A DNA stretch of 64,000 nt, taken from contig DAOLES010000006.1 in NCBI GenBank assembly GCA_035326705.1, positions 26,267-90,266 on the forward strand. The letters are read 5' to 3'. Source of the stretch: Oligoflexia bacterium. GTDB lineage: Bacteria > Bdellovibrionota_G > JALEGL01. The notes under the pieces are model-generated. The model saw only the letters and a list, made by a program, of their open reading frames with translations. It was not told the origin of the DNA and did not search any database. A program made the position numbers and the translations under genes. Positions 44,456-53,134 of this stretch are shown one piece after another (positions within the stretch are counted from its first letter, which is position 1; the number at the start of each line of letters is the position of its first letter).

Positions 44456-45182
44456 GCGCCCCTTTTATGTTAAATTAAGTCAATTCTCCAGTAAGATAAC
44501 AGTATTTTATGAAAAATATTTTCTTCACAGCTTGCAATACCTGATTCCATTTCACTGTATTTTTTGTAAAAAACCCATAGTGTACCAGCAAGATCACTTA
44601 ATGCTCTGCAAGTTGTGCAATTTAAGCTATCATCAGCCTTCGTATCAAATTGGTTTGCTTAAAAAGCCAAGCCAGTATTTTTATCATATCAATTTATTTA
44701 TCTATGACCATCTTTGTCGACAAAGCCTGATTAGGGCAAAATTTAAACATGCTTACCCAGACATTAATGTCTTTATCACTGCTGCTAAACATTATTTAAT
44801 ACAAAATTTATCTTATTCAGCTGATATTGAAAACCACATTTATATTTGTCATGTTCCTGGAGTGAAACAGAGACTTAAAAAAAGAAAATTTGATCTTCTG
44901 CACTATGCATCACAACAATTGGCAAACCACCTAGATTTAACATTTAAACCCAACTTAATCATACGCATAAAAAAAACTGTTGCCCAAAAAAAATTAAGTC
45001 TGGCACAAAGGCAAAAAAACATCCAGGGTGCCTTTAAAGTCACACAGAACTTGAATAACAAACACATCTTATTAATTGATGATATTTACACTAGCGGATC
45101 AACGGTATCTTACATCAGCCAACTCCTTATTAATGCCAAAGCCAAAAATGTGTACGTTCTTAGCTTTGCAATAAAACCTTAA
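44454..45182 (+). CDS. comF: ComF family phosphoribosyltransferase-like protein
   Basis: From ATG 44454 the protein is 242 residues. A zinc finger (CIFCKK ... CKLCNLSY) precedes the phosphoribosyltransferase fold with its PRPP loop HILLIDDIYTSGSTVSYI and RQKNIQGAF. ComF proteins are needed for natural transformation in several bacteria. No strong ribosome binding site; an upstream extension into lspA's opposite strand (44379) is unlikely. Divergent from lspA. Confidence 0.87.
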   Translation: MRPFYVKLSQFSSKITVFYEKYFLHSLQYLIPFHCIFCKKPIVYQQDHLMLCKLCNLSYHQPSYQIGLLKKPSQYFYHINLFIYDHLCRQSLIRAKFKHAYPDINVFITAAKHYLIQNLSYSADIENHIYICHVPGVKQRLKKRKFDLLHYASQQLANHLDLTFKPNLIIRIKKTVAQKKLSLAQRQKNIQGAFKVTQNLNNKHILLIDDIYTSGSTVSYISQLLINAKAKNVYVLSFAIKP

Positions 45183-45206
45183 AACTGTATTGATCATTGG
45201 ATAAAT

Positions 45207-46220
45207 ATGCGTTATGCAGGCTGCATGAATTTTGGTTTTGAGGAACAAAAGGGTAAACGCCCTGTATTATTTATGGCTCCTATGGAAGGAATAACGGATA
45301 TTCCTTTTAGACGCCTGGTCAAAAATCACGGTTGTGATATCATTTGCACGCAAATGATCCATGCCCAAGGCTTATTAAGAGGTGAGCAAGCAAGGATGCA
45401 AGAAGCAACTGCCTTAGATCCTGATGAAAAACCCGTTGGCTTTCAACTCTGTGGCAGTGAGCCAGAGTATTTATCTGAAGCCGCAAAAAAAGTGGAAGAT
45501 ATGGGCTTTGCCTTTATTGATTTTAACATGGGATGTCCCGCTAAAAATGTTGTCAAAAGAGGTTCTGGGGCTGCACTGCTTAAAGATCCTAAAAAAGCAG
45601 AAAAAGCCATCTTAGCTTTAACTGAATCTGTTAAATCCATTCCTATTACCGTTAAAATCCGTGTCGGTTGGGACAATGACTACCATGGTGGTATGGACAT
45701 TGCCAAACTTGCCCAAAATGCTGGTGCAAAGTTAGTCTCTGTCCACGCCAGAACACGATCACAGAAATTTAAAGGCCAAGCCGATTGGAATTTAATCAAA
45801 CAACTTAAAGAACAAATTGATATTCCGGTAGTTGGCAATGGCGATATTTTTGAACCGGGTGATGTTGAAAAAATGTATGCTCAAACTGGTGCTGACGGAG
45901 TGATGGTTGCGCGTGGAGCTTTAGGCAATCCTTGGATTTTTACTGGTAAAAGACCTACCATTGGTGAAGTGTATGAAGTTTTAATGCAACATTTTGAAGA
46001 ACACTTAAGTTTTTATCCCAATTTACGCTCCGCTATGATTACCTTTAGAAAACATATTGTCTGGTACACCAAAGGCATGCGCAATGCCACAGACTTTAGA
46101 GTTAAGGTCTTTAAAGAAAATGACTTGGATAAAGTAAAACAAATGCTGCATAATTATTTTAGCCAATTTGATCCCCAAGAATATCCAGATCAGCATGAAG
46201 ATCAATTCAAACGCAAATAG
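45207..46220 (+). CDS. dusB: tRNA-dihydrouridine synthase, DusB type
   Basis: Flavoenzyme that reduces uridine in the tRNA D-loop. FMN barrel with PVLFMAPMEGITDIPFRRL, catalytic cysteine in FIDFNMGCPAKNVVKRGSGA, TVKIRVGWD, SVHARTRSQKFKGQADW and VVGNGDIF ... GADGVMVARGALGNPWIF. 337 residues. Start at ATG 45207; ATG 45225 is an alternative six codons later. Follows comF after 24 bases. Confidence 0.95.
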   Translation: MRYAGCMNFGFEEQKGKRPVLFMAPMEGITDIPFRRLVKNHGCDIICTQMIHAQGLLRGEQARMQEATALDPDEKPVGFQLCGSEPEYLSEAAKKVEDMGFAFIDFNMGCPAKNVVKRGSGAALLKDPKKAEKAILALTESVKSIPITVKIRVGWDNDYHGGMDIAKLAQNAGAKLVSVHARTRSQKFKGQADWNLIKQLKEQIDIPVVGNGDIFEPGDVEKMYAQTGADGVMVARGALGNPWIFTGKRPTIGEVYEVLMQHFEEHLSFYPNLRSAMITFRKHIVWYTKGMRNATDFRVKVFKENDLDKVKQMLHNYFSQFDPQEYPDQHEDQFKRK

Positions 46221-46233
46221 CTAATTCCAAAAT

Positions 46234-46265
46234 ACCCCAAAGGTAGTCGGTACCTTTGGGTACCA
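46234..46265 (+). repeat. Palindromic repeat B-like hairpin after dusB
   Basis: CCCCAAAGGTA-gtcgg-TACCTTTGGG with flanking TAC: a 10-bp stem of the same AAAGTA/TACTTT design as repeat B, in the convergent space between dusB and dnaB. No T-run. It may act as a transcript end for both genes, and shows that repeat B exists outside the accessory region. Confidence 0.6.
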
Positions 46266-46291
46266 CGCAAACATAAGCAACTTTTAAAATA

Positions 46292-47617
46292 TCAATCAAA
46301 CTGAATGGCTAAGTTTTCAAAACGGGTGCATTCGTTTAAGAATGCTAAACGCACTTTACCCACAGGGCCATGTCTGTGTTTGACAATATTAAATTCAGCA
46401 ATGCCTTTGTCTTCAGTATCTTCATTGTAAACTTCATCACGGTAAATAAAGCCCACCAAATCAGCATCCTGCTCTATAGATCCAGACTCTCTCAAATCAG
46501 AAAGCATGGGTCTTTTATCATTTCTGGACTCAACCGCACGATTCAACTGTGATAAAGCAATCACTGGCACATCCAACTCTTTGGCCATGGCTTTTAAAGA
46601 TCTGGATATTTCAGAGATTTCCCGTTCCCGGCTCTCACTTTTGCCTTTGACGGTCATCAATTGCAAGTAATCAACAATAATCAAAGATAGGTCTGTTTGC
46701 GCTTTCATTCGTCTTGCTCTGGCTCTTAATTCAAAACTACTAAGCGAAGGGGTATCATCTATGTAAATTCCCGATTCTGATAGAGGTCCAGCTACATGGG
46801 TTAAACGTTGCCACTCTTCTTCATTAAGCATTCCTGTTTTTAATTTTGAAGCATCAATCCTAGCTGCCGAACATAACATACGCATGACCAACTGTTTTTT
46901 GGACATTTCCAAAGAAAAAACAGCCACACCTTTTTTTTCACCCAGAGCCACATTTTCTGCAATGTTCATACACAAAGACGTTTTACCCATGGCAGGTCTT
47001 CCAGCAATGATAATCAAATCTGATGGTTGTAAACCGGCAGTCATTTTATCTATTTCTTTAAAACCACTGGATAAGCCGGTAACCGCTTCTTTGCGTTCAA
47101 AATTTTGTTCAATTTGAATAAATGATTCCTTAATAATAGGTGCAATGGGTGTCAGTTGACTGCTATTTTGATTTTGGGCAACTTCAAAAATCACCTTCTC
47201 AGCTTGGTCTAAATAAGCCGCTACATCTGTGCCTTCATCATAGCCTTTGGTTACAATATCGGTTGCAGCTGTGATCACCCCACGCAAGATGCTCTTATCC
47301 CTAACAATTCTAGCGTAATGCAAGACATTGGCTGCTGTAGGTACTGCTTCAACCAATGAAGCCAAATAAACCGCGCCTCCTATGGTATCTAATAAATTTC
47401 TTTCATTTAAAGCGTTGGTTAAGGTCACTAAGTCTGCGGGCTGTCTTTTTTCTAATAATTCTGTAATAATGGCATATATGTCTGAATGACTTTTTTGATA
47501 AAAATCCTGTGCAGATAAAACTTCTAATACATCTGAAGCTGAATCATTATCCAGTAAAATAGCGCCTAGAACTGACTTCTCTGCATCAATGTTTTGCGGA
47601 GGTACACGCGAACTCAT
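46292..47617 (-). CDS. dnaB: Replicative DNA helicase DnaB
   Basis: Hexameric 5'-3' helicase of the replisome. N-terminal domain SVLGAILLDNDSASDVLEVL and RecA-like ATPase domain with Walker A IIAGRPAMGKTSLCMNIAEN, FSLEMSKKQLVMRML, Walker B LIIVDYLQLM, and ALSQLNRAVESRNDKRPMLS DLRESGSIEQDAD. 441 residues, no intein. Downstream of the rpsF-rpsR-rplI operon as in many bacteria, but separated by a terminator, so it has its own promoter within 47618-47770. Confidence 0.98.
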   Translation of the reverse strand: MSSRVPPQNIDAEKSVLGAILLDNDSASDVLEVLSAQDFYQKSHSDIYAIITELLEKRQPADLVTLTNALNERNLLDTIGGAVYLASLVEAVPTAANVLHYARIVRDKSILRGVITAATDIVTKGYDEGTDVAAYLDQAEKVIFEVAQNQNSSQLTPIAPIIKESFIQIEQNFERKEAVTGLSSGFKEIDKMTAGLQPSDLIIIAGRPAMGKTSLCMNIAENVALGEKKGVAVFSLEMSKKQLVMRMLCSAARIDASKLKTGMLNEEEWQRLTHVAGPLSESGIYIDDTPSLSSFELRARARRMKAQTDLSLIIVDYLQLMTVKGKSESREREISEISRSLKAMAKELDVPVIALSQLNRAVESRNDKRPMLSDLRESGSIEQDADLVGFIYRDEVYNEDTEDKGIAEFNIVKHRHGPVGKVRLAFLNECTRFENLAIQFD

Positions 47618-47772
47618 GTCAGTGTCTTACTATTGCTTAAAAAAATTAACAAGCTTTTCCTCTGCTTTGAATTTTGTTCACTCTCTTATAACCTGCTAAA
47701 AATTTGAGCTTTCCCCATCATCTATGCTCGTCAAATAAAAATCATTGTATCCAAAACTTATGTAATCCATAA

Positions 47773-47808
47773 AAAAAGCTCCTTGGCTTTTAAACCTAAG
47801 GAGCTTTT
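47773..47808 (-). terminator. Intrinsic terminator of the ribosomal operon
   Basis: Read on the minus strand: AAAAGCTCCTTAGG, loop, CCAAGGAGCTTTTTTT. Ten or more paired bases followed by seven T. It lies 25 bases after rplI. Confidence 0.92.
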
Positions 47809-47830
47809 AATATATTATGCAGTTGGTTAA

Positions 47831-48295
47831 TTATTCAGCTTCATCTTCTACTGAAATACCTTCAACCACCAAATGAGCTTTAGCCATAAGATCACCATCC
47901 AACTTAATATCTAAATCGTATTCACCCACTTCTTTGATTGGGCTGTCCAACAAGATAGACTTACGGCTGACCACATAGCCTTTTTCTTCTAAAAACCTCT
48001 GCACATCAATTGATGTTACTGAACCAAAAAGCTTATCATTTTCTCCAGCTTTTTTGCTGATGATAATTTTTTCAGACTCAATGTATTCTTTGGTTTTTTG
48101 TGCAGCTGATTTGGCTTTTTCAATTTTGCTGGCCAACATTTTCTTTTGATGCTCAATTTGTTTTATATTTTGTGCATCCGCTAAAACAGCTTTGTTTTGT
48201 GGAAATAAAAAATTGCGCGCATAACCAGGTTTTACATTAACCACTTGGCCAACGTTACCCAAGCTACCAACAGTTTCAATCAATACTACTTTCAT
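47831..48295 (-). CDS. rplI: Ribosomal protein bL9
   Basis: 154 residues, with the classic N-terminal domain MKVVLIETVGSLGNVGQVVN VKPGYARNFLFPQNKAV, long connecting helix (IKQIEHQKKMLASKIEKAKS) and C-terminal domain (KLFGSVTSIDVQRFLEEKGY). Start overlaps the stop of the rpsF-rpsR fusion by 4 bases. Confidence 0.98.
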   Translation of the reverse strand: MKVVLIETVGSLGNVGQVVNVKPGYARNFLFPQNKAVLADAQNIKQIEHQKKMLASKIEKAKSAAQKTKEYIESEKIIISKKAGENDKLFGSVTSIDVQRFLEEKGYVVSRKSILLDSPIKEVGEYDLDIKLDGDLMAKAHLVVEGISVEDEAE

Positions 48296-48897
48296 GATGA
48301 CTTCCTTTCACTTTTAGCTGCAGCATCTCTTTTTTCATAACGATCTTTGTCCGCTTTATCGCTGATATAACTGGATGTGTACGATAACAAAGCCATTTGT
48401 CTTGCACGTTTAATCTCGCGTGTAATTAAGTTTTGCATTTGGGCACTTACACCTGACATACGGGCAGGTATAATTTTACCTTTTTCAGTGATGTATTTGG
48501 CTAAAGTTAGCGGCTCACGAAAGTCTACGGGAACTTTGATTCCTTTTTCATTGCCAGCAGCTTCATTTTTAGCATTTTTGCGTTCAATTTCAACTTGTGC
48601 ACGTTTTTTCTTATCAAAAGCAAAGGTAGCATATCTTAATAGATCTTCTTCAAAACGAAGGTGTTTATCCATTTCTTGTGGAGCACCTGATTCTTGCTCA
48701 TACACCCAAGAAATGTACTTACCTTGCTTTTCTTTTTTAATTTCATAGCTAAGACGTTTGGTTCCCCAGTCTTTTCTATTGATAAACTTACCTGGCTTTT
48801 TACCGGCAGCTTTTTCTAATTTTTTACTGATTTTATTGATAAAGTCATCTGAAGCATCCGCTTTAAAGATAACAATCGTTTCATACTGTTTGGTCAC
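48292..48897 (-). CDS. rpsF-rpsR: Fused ribosomal protein bS6-bS18
   Basis: One continuous reading frame of 201 residues from GTG 48895-48897 (GGAGG 6-7 bases upstream; an ATG 30 bases further up would place the ribosome binding site inside the gene). Residues ~1-95 are bS6: TKQYETIVIFKADASDDFIN, GKKPGKFINRKDWGTKRLSY, YISWVYEQES. After a charged linker (~96-121) residues ~122-176 are bS18: VPVDFREPLTLAKYITEKGK and RMSGVSAQMQNLITREIKRA RQMALLSY. The order matches the usual rpsF, rpsR, rplI operon with the stop and start between the first two removed. bS6 and bS18 contact each other on the 30S platform, so fusion is physically sensible. Confidence 0.93.
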   Translation of the reverse strand: MTKQYETIVIFKADASDDFINKISKKLEKAAGKKPGKFINRKDWGTKRLSYEIKKEKQGKYISWVYEQESGAPQEMDKHLRFEEDLLRYATFAFDKKKRAQVEIERKNAKNEAAGNEKGIKVPVDFREPLTLAKYITEKGKIIPARMSGVSAQMQNLITREIKRARQMALLSYTSSYISDKADKDRYEKRDAAAKSERKSS

Positions 48898-48919
48898 GTA
48901 GACTCCTCCTGGTTTAACA

Positions 48920-48939
48920 GCTTGCATTCATATGCAAGC
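48920..48939 (-). promoter_or_regulatory. Leader hairpin of the bS6-bS18 mRNA
   Basis: GCTTGCAT and ATGCAAGC form a perfect 8-bp stem with a 4-base loop about 22 bases upstream of the GTG start and just before the ribosome binding site. Many bacteria regulate this operon by binding of the S6:S18 pair to the leader; whether this hairpin is that site is inference. Confidence 0.4.
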
Positions 48940-49000
48940 GAGGTTATTTAGTTATAAGTGGCTGTCTTTAGCAGACATCCCTAAAAAATGCAACCCAAGC

Positions 49001-49570
49001 TTAGTTGTTTTGATTAACTTGATTCATGGCCAATTTGGGGCCTTTTTCTAGAATCAATTTAAAATCAGCCAGAGCTGGATCAATAAATTTAAGAAGTTTT
49101 TCATTAGACCAGCGGGATAAAACATACTTGGCTGTGTCTTGCTTTGGGTCCTTATCAACACCTATTCTAAACCGCCAAAAGTCTTTGCCCCAAGACTGAA
49201 AAATAGACCGCAAGCCATTGTGGCCCCCCGCTCCACCAGAAAATTTTAATTTACAACTACCCAATGGCAAATCCACTTCATCATGAATAACCAAGGTTTC
49301 TTGCTGATTAATTTTATAAAATTGTGAAAAATTCTGAATCACCGGCCCACTTCTGTTCATAAAGTTTTGTGGCTTTAAAAAATAATAGTCCAGATTTTGA
49401 TAATTGACTTTGCAAAATAATGCGTGACCTTTTTCTTTCCAAGACACAGGCTCAGACACACACTCATCTAAAAAATGATCCAAAAGTAAAAACCCCGCGT
49501 TATGCGGGGTTTCAATATACTGCTGCCCTGGATTTCCTAAACCTACAATCAGTTTTATTGTTTGTTCCAT
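49001..49570 (-). CDS. pth: Peptidyl-tRNA hydrolase
   Basis: Releases tRNA from prematurely dropped peptidyl-tRNA. KLIVGLGNPGQQYIETPHNA GF includes the catalytic histidine (family: TRHNxG; here TPHNAG), PQNFMNRSG, VIHDEVDLPLG and KFSGGAGGHNGLRSI. 189 residues. Near its 5' end the coding sequence folds as a terminator-like stem (see separate entry). Lies downstream of rplY by 41 bases. Confidence 0.96.
   Translation of the reverse strand: MEQTIKLIVGLGNPGQQYIETPHNAGFLLLDHFLDECVSEPVSWKEKGHALFCKVNYQNLDYYFLKPQNFMNRSGPVIQNFSQFYKINQQETLVIHDEVDLPLGSCKLKFSGGAGGHNGLRSIFQSWGKDFWRFRIGVDKDPKQDTAKYVLSRWSNEKLLKFIDPALADFKLILEKGPKLAMNQVNQNN
49486..49512 (-). terminator. Intragenic terminator-like hairpin in pth
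   Basis: On the coding (minus) strand: AAACCCCGC, 5-base loop, GCGGGGTTTTTAC. A 9-bp G/C-rich stem followed by five T, within codons 20-27, including the catalytic histidine codon in the loop region. It fits an intrinsic terminator or attenuator, but could be a coincidence of coding. Confidence 0.45.
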
Positions 49571-49611
49571 ATGTACAAAATACCGTAGCAGATTCAGACT
49601 AGAAGCAAAAA

Positions 49612-50277
49612 TTATTCAGCAGGTTTTTCTGCTGCCTCTGCAGTTGCTTCAGCGCCACCTTCACCAGCCACTTCTGGCTCTTCAGCTGCATCTGTATCTG
49701 GTGTTAAGTTCTTCTCTTGTGGAAGCACAACAGACGCAATGGTCACATTGGCAGTACCAAGAACACTGACTCCTTCTGGTAAAGTGATATCATTGATATG
49801 CAAAATATCACCAATGTTCATTTCACTGACATCAACATTCAATTGAGTTGGAATATCTTTAGGCAAACATTTAATCTCAATGCTTCTTCTGATTTGTTGT
49901 AGCTTGCCACCTTCAGCAATACCTTTTGGTTTACCTTCAAGTACAATTGGAAGAGTCAATTTAAATGGCTCACCTGCTTTAACTTCATACAAGTCAAAGT
50001 GCAAACGGTCTTCCGTTACTGGGTGCAATTGGACTTCTTTAAGCAATGCCATTTTACCAACAAGATCTTTATGATCAGACTCAATTTTTAAGATAGAGTT
50101 TACACGGGCTTTTTTATGAACTTTAGCAAACTCTAGGGTATTTGCAGTTACTGTTAAAGGAGTCTTCATGCTTGGACCATAAAAAACACCTGGTAAATCT
50201 TTATTGGCACGAGTTTTACGTGCAGCACCTTTACCTTTTTCTTCTCTTAAACTTAATTTTAAATTGATAGTTTCCAT
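49612..50277 (-). CDS. rplY: Ribosomal protein bL25, long (CTC/TL5) form
   Basis: Binds 5S rRNA. 221 residues: N-terminal L25 domain (KGKGAARKTRANKDLPGVFY GPS, LKEVQLHPVTEDRLHFDLYE V) and the CTC beta domain (LPIVLEGKPKGIAEGGKLQQ, CLPKDIPTQLNVDVSEMNIG). An acidic, alanine-rich tail (EEPEVAGEGGAEATAEAA) ends the protein. Between prs and pth as in many Proteobacteria. Confidence 0.96.
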   Translation of the reverse strand: METINLKLSLREEKGKGAARKTRANKDLPGVFYGPSMKTPLTVTANTLEFAKVHKKARVNSILKIESDHKDLVGKMALLKEVQLHPVTEDRLHFDLYEVKAGEPFKLTLPIVLEGKPKGIAEGGKLQQIRRSIEIKCLPKDIPTQLNVDVSEMNIGDILHINDITLPEGVSVLGTANVTIASVVLPQEKNLTPDTDAAEEPEVAGEGGAEATAEAAEKPAE

Positions 50278-50327
50278 AATTTTACTCCATTCCCTTCTGG
50301 GTACTTAGTCCTCTGTTGTTTCTTTTC

Positions 50328-50455
50328 AAGGGGGGATCTTCCCCCCTTCTCGGTCAAAAAACGTAGTTTTTGACCAATTCATAAAGCTATACTTGTGAAG
50401 AGCAAGGCTTTGGCCTTGCGATGATCTAGTATAACTTATGCCACGCTTGTCGTGG
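50328..50455 (-). promoter_or_regulatory. Four tandem hairpins between prs and rplY
   Basis: Stems at 50328-50348 (AAGGGGGG/CCCCCCTT), 50352-50375 (GGTCAAAAA/TTTTTGACC), 50402-50419 (GCAAGGC/GCCTTGC) and 50441-50455 (CCACG/CGTGG), all perfect. The first two lie within 75 bases of the rplY start codon, so a structured leader is likely. No T-run follows on the minus strand, so these are not simple terminators. Confidence 0.5.
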
Positions 50456-50505
50456 CGCCCACCCGGGGAAAATTCAGGATAAACCTTCTTTTCCTCAGGT
50501 AAACC

Positions 50506-51456
50506 TTATATAAACAATGAACTCACTGAATCTTCATTGTGAATTCTTTTCATTGCTTCACCAATCAACTTGGCAACCGATAAAACTTTAATTTTTTCGC
50601 ACTTCTTTCCTTCTTCACTTAAAGGAATACTATCCGATACAACAACAGCCTCTAAAGCAGAATCAGCAATTCTATCAATGGCAGGACCTGACAATACCGG
50701 ATGAACTGCTCCTGCATACACTTTTTTTGCGCCTCGTTCAAGTAGAACTGGCACAGCTTGAGTTAATGTGCCCGCCGTATCAATCATGTCATCCAAAATA
50801 ATTGCGGTCATGTCTTTAACTTCACCAATCAGATTCATCACTTTGGATACATTGGCTTGTTCTCTACGTTTATCGATAATGGCTAAAGAGGCGCCTAAAT
50901 GTTTTGCATAAGAACGTGCTCTCTCTACGCCGCCAGCATCAGGAGATACAATAACCAAAGGGTCTTCCGCTTGCTTTAGCTTTTCAAAATAATTAACCAA
51001 AACAGGTTTTGCGTACAAGTGATCAAAAGGAATATTAAAAAAACCTTGAATTTGAGCTGCATGTAAATCCATTGATAACACTCTATCTGCGCCTGCCGCT
51101 TCTAATAAATCCGCAACCAATTTTGAAGAAATTGGGGTACGGGGGGCTACTTTACGATCTTGGCGAGCATAACCATAATAAGGAATAACAGCCGTAATTC
51201 TTTTGGCAGATGCTCGTTTTAAGGCATCTATCAATACCAAAAGCTCCATCAAATTATCATTGGCAGGATAACACGTAGACTGGATAATAAATACATCCTC
51301 TCCACGCACGTTCTCCTTAACTTCAACCCAGGTTTCACCATCACTGAAGGATGTTACAATAGCATCCCCTAAGCCTACTCCTAAATATTCACATACTTTG
51401 ACCGCTAAACCTTGATTTGAATTACCTGTAAATACTTTCATAAGTGACTTTGACAT
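50506..51456 (-). CDS. prs: Ribose-phosphate pyrophosphokinase (PRPP synthetase)
   Basis: Makes PRPP from ribose 5-phosphate and ATP. MKVFTGNSNQGLAVKVCEYL, SFSDGETWVEV, IPYYGYARQDRKVAPRTPIS, the PRPP loop region VSPDAGGVERARSYAK and ILDDMIDTAGTLTQA. Start placed at ATG 51456 (MSKSLMKVFTG); ATG 51441 is equally possible, while an upstream start at 51543 would add a hydrophobic stretch foreign to the family. It supplies the PRPP used by Hpt of the salvage operon. Confidence 0.96.
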   Translation of the reverse strand: MSKSLMKVFTGNSNQGLAVKVCEYLGVGLGDAIVTSFSDGETWVEVKENVRGEDVFIIQSTCYPANDNLMELLVLIDALKRASAKRITAVIPYYGYARQDRKVAPRTPISSKLVADLLEAAGADRVLSMDLHAAQIQGFFNIPFDHLYAKPVLVNYFEKLKQAEDPLVIVSPDAGGVERARSYAKHLGASLAIIDKRREQANVSKVMNLIGEVKDMTAIILDDMIDTAGTLTQAVPVLLERGAKKVYAGAVHPVLSGPAIDRIADSALEAVVVSDSIPLSEEGKKCEKIKVLSVAKLIGEAMKRIHNEDSVSSLFI

Positions 51457-51587
51457 AGATGAAATCGCCCAGAATGACAAGGTGTTTTTGCTTAAAATCA
51501 ATAAGTTATAATATTTTTTAATAAATTGCTGTTCTAAGAACAAGAATTTCCGTCACCGCCTTTAGCCACAGAAAATTATGCTTAACA

Positions 51588-52967
51588 TTACTGTAAAAGA
51601 TTATCCTCTTCTCTATGGATGTCACTCTTGCTGGCTTGCTCTTGCAAATCATATTTTTCGGTTTCTAAATCTGCCTTATTGGATTGAAGATCTTGCGCTC
51701 TTGTTTTTGACTGTGTTTTTTTATCTGAATCACTACTTTTATGGATATCTTGAATAGCACTTGAATCTGAATTGAGCATTTTAATATCCAGAGCATTGGC
51801 AAAAATCACTTCTCTGGCATCATCTGGCATGGAGATATTTTCTCTCATTAAGCGTTCTTTGATATTCTGTGTAATTGCAGATTTAATTTTTACCGCACTG
51901 GTGTAACGCATATCTATCCAATAATAGACTAACAAATTGACCGTAGCCGAACCCAATTCATTCACTATAATGCTAGGCTCTGGATCTTTTAAAACTCTTT
52001 CACCAAACTGACTTAATTCACTAAAAATCAACTCTTTTACCAAACCAATGGAGTCATCAAAACCAATCCCCAGTTTAATAACATCTCGCATTTTGGGATT
52101 AGAAGAAAAATTTTTTATGACTTCAGAAAATACTTTTGAATTAGGTATGATGATTTGATTTCCATCATAATCAATTAAGGTTGTTCCAGATGTGGTAACA
52201 CTGTGAACAATTCCCTTGTGCTCACCTATTTGTACAATATCTCCTTTAGAAAATAGTTTCTTTAAGCTGATCATCAAGCTAGATATATAGTTCTCTAAGG
52301 TGCTCTTTAAAGAAAGACCCAAAATCAAACCCAACGCCCCAGTACCACCTAAAATTGTTGTAGCCAAAGCATTGAGGCCACTGACTTTAATCATAAAATA
52401 AAGCCCTAATAAAATAAATGGAGCTGATAATATCTTTGCTACCGCATTGACAAATAAAGGACTATCCAGTTTTCTATTTAAAGCTTTTTTTAACAAAGTA
52501 TGCATTGCAAAAGCCAGAGAGAAAAATAAAATAAAGATAATTAGTGCAGAAACAAAATAAGGAATCATTCTAGAAAATTTTGTTTTAAGAAAACTAACTT
52601 CCTGGATAGCAGGCTTCAGATCAATGTTTTGCGGACTGGCAACATTGATATTGTTAACATTGGCAATAACATCAGGCATTTTACTGATTAGCTCAGAGGC
52701 AAGACGTTTATGAGATTCCTCAACAACAGTACCATTGAGAAAAACAATTCCGTTTTTTACGTTAAGCTCAACATTGTCATACCAACCCATGGTTTTAAAA
52801 ATATTGTTTAAATTCTGTTGGATCAAAACGTCTTTGGGTTTTGGATCAATTTGAATATTTTCATCATTGAGTGTTAAATTTGAAACATCATGGATAGGTT
52901 TTTTCTGAGGAAAAACCATGCATACCCCTAGCCCAAACAACACTAAAAATAATCTAAAAGTAATCAT
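51588..52967 (-). CDS. MscS-family mechanosensitive channel with N-terminal BON domain
   Basis: 459 residues. Signal-like first helix, then a BON domain (residues ~42-110: NNIFKTMGWYDNVELNVKNG IVFLNGTVVEESHKRLASEL), three or four membrane helices, the pore helix GGTGALGLILGLSLKSTLEN, and the MscS beta domain (KGDIVQIGEHKGIVHSVTTS GTTLIDYDGNQIIIPNS). The C-terminal ~70 residues are Lys/Asp/Ser-rich and unstructured. The periplasmic BON domain may tie the channel to membrane lipid. Confidence 0.9.
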   Translation of the reverse strand: MITFRLFLVLFGLGVCMVFPQKKPIHDVSNLTLNDENIQIDPKPKDVLIQQNLNNIFKTMGWYDNVELNVKNGIVFLNGTVVEESHKRLASELISKMPDVIANVNNINVASPQNIDLKPAIQEVSFLKTKFSRMIPYFVSALIIFILFFSLAFAMHTLLKKALNRKLDSPLFVNAVAKILSAPFILLGLYFMIKVSGLNALATTILGGTGALGLILGLSLKSTLENYISSLMISLKKLFSKGDIVQIGEHKGIVHSVTTSGTTLIDYDGNQIIIPNSKVFSEVIKNFSSNPKMRDVIKLGIGFDDSIGLVKELIFSELSQFGERVLKDPEPSIIVNELGSATVNLLVYYWIDMRYTSAVKIKSAITQNIKERLMRENISMPDDAREVIFANALDIKMLNSDSSAIQDIHKSSDSDKKTQSKTRAQDLQSNKADLETEKYDLQEQASKSDIHREEDNLLQ

Positions 52968-53134
52968 TCACTTTGAATATCATACTGAGAAAAATTGAGT
53001 AAGGATCAAAAGTTTTAAAAAAATAAGCTTTAAGCTTTTAACCAAAAGTTAGGTTTCTGAAGTTTAAACTTTGTTAATATGTAAATTGAAAAAAATGCTA
53101 ACCTGAGTGCATATGGCATGAGAAAGAATAAATA

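Noticed and set aside
48898..48927. ATG 30 bases upstream as start of the bS6-bS18 gene
   Set aside because: It would place the strong GGAGG ribosome binding site inside the gene; the GTG gives a normal bS6 N-terminus.
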